A stretch of DNA of 60,980 nucleotides from positions 1 to 60,980 of the forward strand of contig DASXVN010000051.1 of the NCBI GenBank assembly GCA_036504235.1, written 5' to 3'. Positions 30,878-39,120 of the stretch are shown piece after piece (position 1 is the stretch's first letter; the number at the start of each line of letters is the position of its first letter). The position numbers were made by a program, and so were the translations under genes. This DNA comes from Zipacnadum sp036504235 (lineage in GTDB: Bacteria; Armatimonadota; Zipacnadia; Zipacnadales; Zipacnadaceae). The notes under the pieces were generated by a model. The model saw nothing but the letters and a program-made list of their open reading frames with translations. It was not told the DNA's origin and did not search any database.

Positions 30878-32302
30878 GTGGCCGACGAGGCGAATCGGAA
30901 TCTGAACAGGCCCGAGGCGGCTCTGCCGCCGCAGGACCTGGAAGCTGAACAGGCCGCGCTCGGTTCCATTCTCGTGGAACCGGGGGCGGCCATGATCGCT
31001 ATTGGGCTCCTGGAAGAGCAGGATTTCTACCGGGAGGCCCACCGCCAGATTTTCCGCGCCATGACCGCCGCGCAGATCCGCAACGAACCGGTGGACTTGA
31101 TCACCGTGAGCGCGGAACTGCGCCGCCGCGAGGTCCTGGACTCCGTGGGGGGCGTCGAGTACCTCGAGGCGCTCATCCACACCGTCCCCACCGCCGCGCA
31201 CGTCTCCCGCTACGCCACGCTGGTGGCCGAGAAATCGGTCCTGCGCAAGCTCATCCGCGCGGGCGGCGACATCCAGGGGCTGGGCTACGAGAACCCCTCC
31301 GACATCGGCCAGGTGCTGGATCAGGCCGAGCAGAAGATTTTTGAGATCGCCCAGCGCCGCACCATGTCGGACTTTGAGTCCATCGGGCCGCTGGCGGAGC
31401 AGACCTTCGACAAGTTCACCAAGATGAACCGCAATCCGGGGTTCATGTCGGGCATTCCCACCGGTCTCGCGGAGTTGGATAAGCTCACCTCGGGCCTGCA
31501 GCCGGGCGACCTGATCATCGTCGCCGCCCGGCCCTCCATGGGCAAGACCTCGCTGGCCATCGCGAATTTCGCCCTGCACGCCGGGGTGCACGCCAACAAG
31601 GGCGTGGGGATTTTCAGCCTGGAAATGTCCAAGGGGCAGCTCGCCGAGATGCTGCTCTGCGCCCACGCCCGGGTCAATCCCTGGCGGCTGCGGCAGGGCT
31701 CGGTCGGCGACCGGGAATGGGGCAAAATCGGGCGCGCGCTGACCGATCTCCCCCATGCGCCCATCTTCATTGACGATACGCCGGCCATCCCCATTCTGGA
31801 GCTGCGCTCCAAGGCCCGCCGGCTCAAGGCCCAGCACGGGATTGACATGCTGATCGTGGACTACCTGCAACTCGCCTCCGCGGGCGCGGGGTACGGCGGC
31901 GACAACCGGCACCAGGAAGTCTCGGTCATCGCGCGCTCGCTCAAGGCCCTGGCCCGCGAGTTGCACGTGCCGGTGGTGGCGCTCTCACAGCTCAGCCGCC
32001 GGGTGGAGCAGCGCGAGGACAAGCGGCCGATTCTCTCTGACCTGGCCGAAAGCGGCTCCATCGAGGCCGAGGCCGATTTGGTGTGCTTCCTGTTCCGCCC
32101 CTCCTACTATGAGCGCAAGAAGGCGATGGCGGAGGGCGACGGCAAGCCCGCGCCCAGGCAGACTTACGACCACCCCTCCAAGGCCGAGATCATCGTGGCC
32201 AAGCACCGCAACGGCCCGGTGGGCACCGTGGACACCATTTTTCATCCCCAGTACCGCACTTTCTTTGATGTGGACCAGTACCGAGAGGGCGACGATTTCT
32301 GA
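30878..32302 (+). CDS. dnaB: Replicative DNA helicase DnaB
   Basis: Hexameric helicase that unwinds the fork on the lagging strand. The 474 residues show the N-terminal helical domain (PPQDLEAEQAALGSIL at about 16-31) and the RecA-like core with Walker A ARPSMGKTS at residues 217-225, FSLEMSKGQL, Walker B LIVDYLQL and SQLSRRVEQREDKRP. No intein interrupts it. Start GTG at 30878 preceded by AAAGGAG. The TGATG junction couples it to purD. Position after rplI is conserved across many phyla. Confidence 0.95.
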   Translation: MADEANRNLNRPEAALPPQDLEAEQAALGSILVEPGAAMIAIGLLEEQDFYREAHRQIFRAMTAAQIRNEPVDLITVSAELRRREVLDSVGGVEYLEALIHTVPTAAHVSRYATLVAEKSVLRKLIRAGGDIQGLGYENPSDIGQVLDQAEQKIFEIAQRRTMSDFESIGPLAEQTFDKFTKMNRNPGFMSGIPTGLAELDKLTSGLQPGDLIIVAARPSMGKTSLAIANFALHAGVHANKGVGIFSLEMSKGQLAEMLLCAHARVNPWRLRQGSVGDREWGKIGRALTDLPHAPIFIDDTPAIPILELRSKARRLKAQHGIDMLIVDYLQLASAGAGYGGDNRHQEVSVIARSLKALARELHVPVVALSQLSRRVEQREDKRPILSDLAESGSIEAEADLVCFLFRPSYYERKKAMAEGDGKPAPRQTYDHPSKAEIIVAKHRNGPVGTVDTIFHPQYRTFFDVDQYREGDDF

Positions 32303-33576
32303 TGAAGATTTTGATTGTGGGCAGCGGCGGTCGCGAACATGCACTAGCCTGGAGTCTGTCGCGCTCCGGCGAGAACCAGGTCTACACCGCGCCCGGCAAC
32401 GCGGGCACCGCGCTGGTGGGGACCAACCTGCCCCTGGCTACCGACGACGTGCCCGGCCTGCTGGATTTTGTCGCGCGCGAGGGCGTCAATCTGACCATTA
32501 TCGGCCCGGAAAAGCCGCTGATTCACAGCGCGATTGTGGACCGCTTCCGGGCGGCTGGGCATGACGTGTACGGTCCCACCGCCGCCGCCGCGCGGCTGGA
32601 GGGCAGCAAGGCTTTTACCGACGAGTTTCTGGCCCGGCACCAGCTCTCCCGCAAGTGGTTCCAGGTCTTCGACAGCCCGGAACCGGCCAAGGCGTACGCC
32701 CGGCAGCAGGGCGCGCCGATTGTGGTGAAGGCCGACGGCGACGCCTTCGGCAAGGGCGTGAAGGTCTGCACGACCGTGGCCGAGGCCGAGGATTGGATTG
32801 ACCGGTGCCTGGTGCAGAAGGAATTCGGCGTCGCCGGGGAGCGCGTGGTCGTGGAGCAGTGCCTGATCGGGCCGGAGTGCTCGGTGCAGGTCTGCACCGA
32901 CGGGCAGACCATGATTCCGCTGGCCCCCGCGCAGGACTACAAGCGCGTGGGCGACGGCGACCAGGGCCCGAACACCGGGGGCATGGGCTGCTACTCGCCG
33001 GTCCCCGCGCTGGACGACGCCACGCTCACGTACATTCTGGAGCGGCTGGTCCGCCCGACTATTGATAAGATGGCCGAGGAAGGCTCCCCGGTCAGCGGCA
33101 CGCTGTACGCGGGCTGCATCCTGACCGAGAGCGGCCCGGAGTTGCTGGAGTACAACACCCGCTTTGGCGACCCCGAGACGCAGGTGGTCATCCCGCGACT
33201 GGACAGCCCGCTGGCCGAGCTGCTGCAGGCGGCGGCGCAGGGGCGGCTGGCGGAAGTCAGCCCGCGCTGGTCCGAGCAGCGAGCGGTGTGCGTGGTGGTG
33301 GCGGCCGGGGGCTATCCGGGCGAGTACGCGAAGGGGCTGCCGATCACGGGGCTGGCGGAGGCCGAGGCGGCCGGGGCGCTGGTTTTCCACGCCGGGACGC
33401 GGCAGGAGGGCGAGCAGATCGTCACGGCCGGGGGGCGCGTGCTGGGCGTGACCGCGCTAGGCGACAGCTACGCCGCGGCGCGCCGCACCGTGTACTCGGC
33501 GCTGGAGCAGATCAACTTTGAGGGCTGCTACTACCGGCGCGACATCGCCGAGCGGGCGGAACGGGCTGAGGGGTAG
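32302..33576 (+). CDS. purD: Phosphoribosylamine-glycine ligase
   Basis: ATP-grasp enzyme of purine synthesis, joining glycine to phosphoribosylamine. The 424 residues begin MKILIVGSGGREHALAWSL, the classic PurD N-terminus. Further motifs are IGPEKPL, the ATP-grasp APIVVKADGDAFGKGV (glycine-rich loop usually GLAAGKGV, here GDAFGKGV), GPNTGGMGCYSPVP and LEYNTRFGDPETQ. The ATG overlaps the dnaB stop by one base. First of four purine genes in the order D, E, F, M. Confidence 0.94.
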   Translation: MKILIVGSGGREHALAWSLSRSGENQVYTAPGNAGTALVGTNLPLATDDVPGLLDFVAREGVNLTIIGPEKPLIHSAIVDRFRAAGHDVYGPTAAAARLEGSKAFTDEFLARHQLSRKWFQVFDSPEPAKAYARQQGAPIVVKADGDAFGKGVKVCTTVAEAEDWIDRCLVQKEFGVAGERVVVEQCLIGPECSVQVCTDGQTMIPLAPAQDYKRVGDGDQGPNTGGMGCYSPVPALDDATLTYILERLVRPTIDKMAEEGSPVSGTLYAGCILTESGPELLEYNTRFGDPETQVVIPRLDSPLAELLQAAAQGRLAEVSPRWSEQRAVCVVVAAGGYPGEYAKGLPITGLAEAEAAGALVFHAGTRQEGEQIVTAGGRVLGVTALGDSYAAARRTVYSALEQINFEGCYYRRDIAERAERAEG

Positions 33577-33605
33577 CGCCGTCACTAGGCAGGGGGAATC
33601 CAGCT

Positions 33606-34223
33606 ATGGCAGCTAGGGACGAACGGCCGGCGGGGGACGTAGGGGACACCGGCGAGACGCCGGTGCCACCGGAGACGGCGGGGGACCCTTCGACAGGCTC
33701 AGGGCAGGCGATAGCCCCCGCCCTACAAGGGGGCGCGCCGCTCGTGGGGATCGTGATGGGCAGCGCTTCCGACCGCGGGAAGATGCAGCCGGCCGCCGAC
33801 ATTTTGGCCCAGTTTGGCGTGCCCTGCGAGGTGGTCGTGCTGTCCGCGCACCGGACGCCGGAGGAGACCGCCGAGTACGCGCGCGGCGCGGCGGCCCGGG
33901 GCCTGCGGATACTGATCGGCGGGGCCGGCTGGTCCGCGGCGCTGCCGGGGGTGCTGGCCGGGCATACGACGCTGCCGGTGATTGGCGTGCCGCTTACCGG
34001 CTCGCCGCTGGGCGGCCAGGACGCGCTTTACTCGATGATTCAGATGCCGCCGGGCGTACCGGTGGCCGTGGTGGGCCTGGACACGGCCCGTAATGCCGGC
34101 CTGCTGGCCGTGCGGATTCTCGCGCTGGGTGACGCCCGACTCGCCGCAGCGCTGGAGGACTACCGCGAAAAGGCCCGTCAAGCTGTACTGAGTGCTGACG
34201 CCGGCGCCAGCGCCCCATCCTGA
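33606..34223 (+). CDS. purE: N5-carboxyaminoimidazole ribonucleotide mutase with repeat-encoded N-terminus
   Basis: Purine enzyme that moves the carboxylate of N5-CAIR to C4. The catalytic core starts at about residue 45 (PLVGIVMGSASDRGKM) with His82 in SAHRTPEET. Residues 8-44 are not family sequence: they are the translation of the same repeat mosaic found between genes (hairpin CACCGGCGAGACGCCGGTG at 33647-33665, then CCCTTCGACAGGCTCAGGGC at 33686-33705 nested in GGCGGGGGA...AGCCCCCGCCC). The frame remains open, giving ETPVPPETAGDPSTGSGQAI. ATG at 33606 has AGGGGGAATC upstream, so the extension is probably translated; no other good start precedes the core. Total 205 residues against about 160 normally. 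Confidence 0.9.
   Translation: MAARDERPAGDVGDTGETPVPPETAGDPSTGSGQAIAPALQGGAPLVGIVMGSASDRGKMQPAADILAQFGVPCEVVVLSAHRTPEETAEYARGAAARGLRILIGGAGWSAALPGVLAGHTTLPVIGVPLTGSPLGGQDALYSMIQMPPGVPVAVVGLDTARNAGLLAVRILALGDARLAAALEDYREKARQAVLSADAGASAPS
33627..33728 (+). repeat. Repeat mosaic inside the purE coding sequence
   Basis: Two copies of the GGCGGGGGAC...type module stand in tandem. The first is filled with the hairpin CACCGGCGAGACGCCGGTG; the second, closing in CCCCCGCCCTACAA, is filled with CCCTTCGACAGGCTCAGGGC. The identical modules lie in intergenic DNA at 37248-37370 and elsewhere. Confidence 0.85.
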
Positions 34224-34331
34224 TTGCGAAGCTAAGAGGTGCCAGATTTCATGGGTTGTAAGCAAAGCTGCGGCGGAGGCGATTGTCCGGGAGCGCGACA
34301 GCGGCGAGTGAAATTGGACACGGGGGTATTC

Positions 34332-35816
34332 ATGCCGCCGTGCGCGCAGTGGAGTGGGCCCAGCGCGGAACTGATGGAGCATAACCACTGGCGCGACGCC
34401 TGCGGCGTTTTCGGCGTCTGGGCGCCGGGGCTGGATGTGGCGCGCTTGTGCTACTTTGGTCTGTACTCGCTCCAACACCGGGGGCAGGAAAGCGCCGGGA
34501 TAGCGGTCAGCGACGGCAAGGAACTGCGGATGCACACCGACCTCGGACTGGTCTCGCAGGTCTTCTCCGAGGAGATCATCCAGTCACTGCCGGGCTATGT
34601 GGCGCTGGCCCACGTGCGCTACTCGACCACCGGCGGGAATAAGCTGCCCAACGTGCAGCCGATGGCCGGGGAGCATCGCGGCGTGCCCTTTGCGCTGGCG
34701 CATAACGGCAACCTGGTTAACGCCCGCACCCTGCGCGAGGAACTGGAGGCAGCGGGGCACGAGTTCACCGGCACCTCCGACACGCAGGTCATCGTCAAGC
34801 TTATCTCCGCCTCGGCCGCCGACACTATTGAGGACGCGATCGCTGAGGCGATGGGCAAGATGCAGGGCGCCTATTCGCTGGGGATTGTCACGCCGGAGAA
34901 GCTCATCGCCGTGCGCGATCCGCAGGGGGTGCGGCCGCTGTGCATCGGGCGGCTGGATACCGAGGGTTGGGTGGTGGCCTCCGAGACCTGCGCGCTGAAC
35001 GTGATTGACGCCCACTTCGTGCGCGAGGTCCAGCCCGGCGAGATCGTGACCATGGGCAAAGGAGAGCCGGTGAGCCGCCAAGTGGTGGAGCCGGTCCGCA
35101 AGAGCTGCTGCATCTTCGAGTTCATCTACCTGGCGCGGCCCGACTCGTACATCTACGGCAAGAATATCTACGCCGCGCGCATGCACATGGGCAATATGCT
35201 CGCCCGCCAGGCACCGGCGGACGCCGACCTGGTGATCCCGGTGCCGGAGACGGGCATTCCGCATGCCATCGGCTTCGCGCAGGTGTCGAAGATTCCCTTT
35301 GGCGAGGGGTTCATCAAGAACCGGTACATCCACCGCACCTTCATCCAGCCCGACCAGCGGATGCGGGAGTTTGGCGTGCGGATGAAGCTCACCCCGCTGC
35401 ATGAGGCGCTGGCCGGCAAGCGCGTGGTGGTGGTGGACGACTCGATCGTCCGCGGCACCACGACCCGGCCCGAGTTGGAGCTGCTGCGGGCCGCGGGGGC
35501 GCGCGAGATTCACCTGCGCATCTCCTGCCCGCCGATCAAGTACCCCTGCTTCTACGGCGTGGACACCTCCGCCGGGCGCAAGGAACTGATCGCCGCGCGC
35601 ATGAGCGTGGAGGAAATCCGCGAGTTTTTGGGCGCGGACAGCCTGGAGTACCTGAACCTGCCCAACCTGACCCACGCGGTGGGCCTGCCCAAGGGCAACT
35701 TCTGCACCGCGTGTTTCGACGCCAAGTACCCCATCCCCGTGCCGGACCTGATCCGGACCACGAAGTTCGAGCTGGAGGAGGCCGCGGCCGCCAAAGCAAA
35801 CGGCCCTGCGAAATGA
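34332..35816 (+). CDS. purF: Amidophosphoribosyltransferase
   Basis: First committed enzyme of purine synthesis, using glutamine to make phosphoribosylamine from PRPP. The N-terminal glutamine amidotransferase nucleophile is Cys24 in DACGVFGVW (from the chosen start), so a propeptide must be removed to expose it. The PRPP-binding motif is VVVVDDSIVRGTT. CCIFEFIYLARPDS and NFCTACFDAKYP match cysteines that bind 4Fe-4S in the Bacillus-type enzyme. Start choice is uncertain: ATG 34332 has GGGGGT upstream; ATG 34251 has AGAGGTG nine bases upstream and would add a cysteine-rich leader; ATG 34375 gives a nine-residue propeptide. The stop overlaps purM in ATGA. Confidence 0.92.
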   Translation: MPPCAQWSGPSAELMEHNHWRDACGVFGVWAPGLDVARLCYFGLYSLQHRGQESAGIAVSDGKELRMHTDLGLVSQVFSEEIIQSLPGYVALAHVRYSTTGGNKLPNVQPMAGEHRGVPFALAHNGNLVNARTLREELEAAGHEFTGTSDTQVIVKLISASAADTIEDAIAEAMGKMQGAYSLGIVTPEKLIAVRDPQGVRPLCIGRLDTEGWVVASETCALNVIDAHFVREVQPGEIVTMGKGEPVSRQVVEPVRKSCCIFEFIYLARPDSYIYGKNIYAARMHMGNMLARQAPADADLVIPVPETGIPHAIGFAQVSKIPFGEGFIKNRYIHRTFIQPDQRMREFGVRMKLTPLHEALAGKRVVVVDDSIVRGTTTRPELELLRAAGAREIHLRISCPPIKYPCFYGVDTSAGRKELIAARMSVEEIREFLGADSLEYLNLPNLTHAVGLPKGNFCTACFDAKYPIPVPDLIRTTKFELEEAAAAKANGPAK

Positions 35817-36859
35817 GCGATCCGGGACTGACCTACAAATCCGCCGGCGTGGATATCGAGGCGGGCGAGCGCGCGGTGGCGCTGATGAAGGACTCGCTGC
35901 GGAAGACCTACGACGCCGGGGTGCTGACCGGCCTGTCGGACTTCGGCGGCATGTATGCCCTGGACCCCTCCCTGCAGCAGCCGGTGCTGGTCTCGTCCAC
36001 GGACGGCGTGGGGACCAAGCTGAAGATCGCGTTCGCCCTGGATAAGCACGACACGGTGGGCCAGGACCTGGTGGCGATGTGCGTGGACGACGTGGTGGTG
36101 CTGGGCGCGCGGCCGCTGTTTATGCTGGATTATCTGGCGGTCGGCAAGCTGCGGCCGGAGGTGGCGGCGGACTTGGTGCGCGGCATCGCCGAGGGCTGCC
36201 AGCAGGTGCCTTGCGCTTTGATCGGCGGCGAGACGGCGGAGTTGCCGGGCTTTTACGCGGAGGGCGAGTACGATCTGGCGGGCTTTTCCGTCGGCGTAGT
36301 GGAGCGAGAGCGGCTCCTGGACGGCTCGACGGTGCAGGCGGGCGACCTGCTGCTGGGGCTGGCCTCCTCGGGCCTGCACAGCAACGGCTACTCGCTGGCG
36401 CGGGCGGTGCTCCTGGAGAAGGCCGGGCTGCGCCTGGAGCAGACGGTGGCGGAGCTGGGCCGGACGCTGGGCGAGGAAATGCTGGAGCCGACGCGCATCT
36501 ACGCGGGGTCGCTGGTGCGGCTGTTGGGGCAGGGGCAGTACCCACGGGCGCTGTCGCACATCACCGGCGGCGGGCTGCCGGGGAACGTCAACCGCGTCGT
36601 CCCGGCGGGCCTGACGGCGGAGATTCGGCGGGGGAGTTGGGACCTGCCGCCCGTGTTTGAGCTGATCGGGAAGCTCGGGCAAATCGAGGCGGCGGAAATG
36701 TATAAGACCTTCAACATGGGCCTGGGGATGGTCGCCGTCGTGGCGCCGGAACAGGCCGCGGAGTACCGCGCGGCTCTGGAAGACCAGGGCGAGCGGGTCT
36801 GGGAGATCGGGCAGATCGTGGCGGCTGGCGGCGAGGGCGACAAGGTGCGGCTGGTGTAG
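35813..36859 (+). CDS. purM: Phosphoribosylformylglycinamidine cyclo-ligase
   Basis: ATP-dependent enzyme closing the imidazole ring to form AIR. The 348 residues show YKSAGVDIEAGERAV at the start, LVSSTDGVGTKLKIAF, DLVAMCVDDVVVLGARPLFMLDY, ALIGGETAELPGFY, and GLASSGLHSNGYSLAR, all PurM signatures. The ATG at 35813 overlaps purF. Last gene of the purine cluster; a repeat mosaic follows. It is complete, ending in a typical EVGxI-like VWEIGQIVAAGGEGDKVRL. Confidence 0.95.
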   Translation: MSDPGLTYKSAGVDIEAGERAVALMKDSLRKTYDAGVLTGLSDFGGMYALDPSLQQPVLVSSTDGVGTKLKIAFALDKHDTVGQDLVAMCVDDVVVLGARPLFMLDYLAVGKLRPEVAADLVRGIAEGCQQVPCALIGGETAELPGFYAEGEYDLAGFSVGVVERERLLDGSTVQAGDLLLGLASSGLHSNGYSLARAVLLEKAGLRLEQTVAELGRTLGEEMLEPTRIYAGSLVRLLGQGQYPRALSHITGGGLPGNVNRVVPAGLTAEIRRGSWDLPPVFELIGKLGQIEAAEMYKTFNMGLGMVAVVAPEQAAEYRAALEDQGERVWEIGQIVAAGGEGDKVRLV

Positions 36860-37411
36860 GCGGCCGCCAACGGCGGACCCTCTCCCCCGGCGCTGCTGCG
36901 CCGGGTACTCTCCCTAAATAGGGAGAGCTTAACGGCTACGGCGAACGGCCCTACCCCGCCCTGCGGGCACCCCTCCCTAAAGGGAGGGGCTTACGGCAAC
37001 GACGACGGCGGTTTCCCCGTAGGGGCGGCGGTTACATCCACCGCCCGGGACTGCCGCGCAGGTTAGTGCTAGACGCGGGCGGAGATTATGGCGGACGCTG
37101 CGTCCGCCCCGCAGACGCCGAAATTCCGCCCCTACAACGGCAACGGCTGACGGTGAGGCCTGACCGAAGGCTAGCGGTAGGCGCGGGTGGAGGTTTCGCG
37201 GGGTGCGTCTCCGCGAAAGATCCATCCCTACGGTACGGCTAACGGCACACCGGCGAGACCCTTCGACAAGCTCAGGGCAGGCAGCCGGTGCCACTGACGG
37301 AAACGCTAACGGCCGGCGGGGGACCCTTCGACAGGCTCAGGGCCTACGGCGTAGCCCCCGCCCTACAAACGGCAACGGCGAACGGCCCCGCCTGCAGGAG
37401 ACACGCTTCCT
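36860..37411. repeat. Mosaic repeat region with nested modules
   Basis: Some 550 bases without a gene. It contains hairpins GGCGCTGCTGCGCC and CTCTCCCTAAATAGGGAGAG, the CCCCGCCCTGCGGGCACCCC...GGAGGGGC module, GTAGGGGCGGCGGTTACATCC, GGTGGAGGTTTCGCGGGG...GATCCATCCCTAC, and two nested constructs. At 37248-37294 the hairpin CACCGGCGAGAC/GCCGGTGCCAC is split by a 24-base insert (37260-37283). At 37315-37367 GGCGGGGGA...GTAGCCCCCGCC encloses CCCTTCGACAGGCTCAGGGC. Confidence 0.8.
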
Positions 37412-39061
37412 CTACCCCTCCGCCATCGCCGGGAGGCGGAGCCAGATTTTGGTGCCCTGGCCGGGGCGGCTGTCCATCTGTACCGTGCCCCCGCTCTCTT
37501 CCTCGATGATCCGCCGACACGAATATAGCCCCAGGCCGGTGCCGCCCTGGCGGGTGGTGAAGAAGGGCTGGAAGAGCTTGGCCTGCAGTTCCTCGGGGAT
37601 GCCCGGGCCGTTGTCCGCTACCCCAATTACTACCTCGTCCTCGTCCAGACTGGTGCTGACCGTGATGGCCGCGGCGGGTTGGCCCTCCGTGGCGTCGAGC
37701 GCGTTCATGACCAGGTTGAGCACCGCGCGGTAGATCTGGTCGGGGTCCACGTTGATGGGGGGCAGGTTGTCGGCCAGCGAGGTCTCGAGCTGGACCTTGC
37801 GGTGGAGCGCCTCGGTGGTCAGCAGGGCGATGCCCTCCTGGAGGACGTCGTTGATCTGCACCGCGCGGGGCTTGGTGTCATCTACCTGGGCGAAGGAGTA
37901 GAGCCGCTGGACCAGCGTGCCCAGGCGGCGGACCTCGCGCTTGAGGATATCGCGCGCCTCATCCGGCACCTGCTGCCCGGCCACCAACATGCCGATGAGC
38001 GGGGCCAGCGGCGAGATGATGTTGCTCATATCGTGCGCCAGGGAGGCGGCGAGGGTGCCGATGGTGCTCAGCTTTTCGGAGCGGATGAGCTGGTCCTGGG
38101 CCTCCTCCAGCTCGTCGTAGGCGCGGCGCAACTGGGTGTAGAGCCGGGCGGTTTCGATGGCGGCGGCGGCCTGGGCGGCGATGTTGCGGACCAGGTCCAC
38201 GTCGTTCTCGGTGAAGATGTGCGTGCCGGAGGTGGTGTCCATGAATAGCATCCCCAGCACCTCCCCGCGGCGGACGAGCGGGGCGCAGATGGTCGAGCGA
38301 ATCTGGAAATCGCGCACGGAGGCGAGGTCGGCGAAGCGCTCGTCGGCGCTGGCGTCGCTGCTGAGGATGATGCGGCGCTCGCGGGTGGCGCGCTCCACGA
38401 TATTGCGGCTCAGGGTCAGCGGCCCCTCAGACCGCGGCACGGGCTCGCGATGCCGGACGACGCGCGGCACGAACTCCCCCCGCTCGGACAGCAGCAGAAA
38501 GGCGCGCTCGGCGGGGAGGACTTCCATGAGCAGATCGGTGGCCTTCTGGAGCAGTTCATCGAGGTCCAGAGTCTCGGTGAGAACCTGACTGACCTGGGTC
38601 AGCACCTCCAGGCGCTGGCGCAACTCGGGGGTGCCCTCCTCGTGCTCGGTAGGCTCCGCCGCCACGGAATAGACCACGTTGGACCCCGGCGTGTCCTCCG
38701 TCACCGAGTCCAGATACTCGACGCGCTGCTGCACCTCGGGCGCCGGCGCCACGGTGCTGGCGACCAGCTGCAGCCACGTGCGGCCGATGCGAATCTGGTC
38801 CCCGGGGGTGACCAGCGTGGGGGCGTGCACCCGGCGCTGGCCGATGTAGGTGCCGTTGGCGCTGCCCTCGTCGGACAGGACCCAGCCGGCCTCGCTCCGC
38901 GTCAGGCGGGCGTGGTGGCGGGAGGCGCGCAGGTCCAGCGGCAGGCAGACCTGGTTGCTGGAGAGGCGACCGATGGTGGCCTCCGGTCCGGTCAGGGGGA
39001 ATTCGAGGCCGGCCATCTCCTGGCTCAGCACTCTGAGTTTGTACTCGGCCTGGGTCGCCAT
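37412..39061 (-). CDS. FHA-GAF sensor histidine kinase
   Basis: Predicted cytosolic signalling kinase of 549 residues with no transmembrane helix. Domains in order: FHA (about 20-98; GRLSSNQVCLPLD, SRHHARL, GSANGTYIG), GAF (about 155-305; FLLLSERGEF, MLFMDTTSG), HisKA (about 330-395; phosphorylated His343 in SLAHDMSNI) and HATPase (about 430-549; NLVMNALDAT, DNGPGIP, GTGLGLYSCRRI). FHA domains bind phosphothreonine, so it may link Ser/Thr and His phosphorylation. ATG at 39061 has AGGAG six bases upstream. No response regulator gene is adjacent, so it looks orphan. Confidence 0.9.
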   Translation of the reverse strand: MATQAEYKLRVLSQEMAGLEFPLTGPEATIGRLSSNQVCLPLDLRASRHHARLTRSEAGWVLSDEGSANGTYIGQRRVHAPTLVTPGDQIRIGRTWLQLVASTVAPAPEVQQRVEYLDSVTEDTPGSNVVYSVAAEPTEHEEGTPELRQRLEVLTQVSQVLTETLDLDELLQKATDLLMEVLPAERAFLLLSERGEFVPRVVRHREPVPRSEGPLTLSRNIVERATRERRIILSSDASADERFADLASVRDFQIRSTICAPLVRRGEVLGMLFMDTTSGTHIFTENDVDLVRNIAAQAAAAIETARLYTQLRRAYDELEEAQDQLIRSEKLSTIGTLAASLAHDMSNIISPLAPLIGMLVAGQQVPDEARDILKREVRRLGTLVQRLYSFAQVDDTKPRAVQINDVLQEGIALLTTEALHRKVQLETSLADNLPPINVDPDQIYRAVLNLVMNALDATEGQPAAAITVSTSLDEDEVVIGVADNGPGIPEELQAKLFQPFFTTRQGGTGLGLYSCRRIIEEESGGTVQMDSRPGQGTKIWLRLPAMAEG

Positions 39062-39120
39062 AGGCATCTCCTGGAAGCAAGGCTGAGAGGGGCCGCGGTA
39101 TGGGAAAGCGGCTACTCTGG

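Noticed and set aside
30878..32302. Intein in DnaB
   Set aside because: Walker A and Walker B regions are contiguous and the length is normal.
32302..36859. Purine riboswitch controlling the pur genes
   Set aside because: The genes are coupled to dnaB or to each other with short gaps; no leader long enough for an aptamer was seen.
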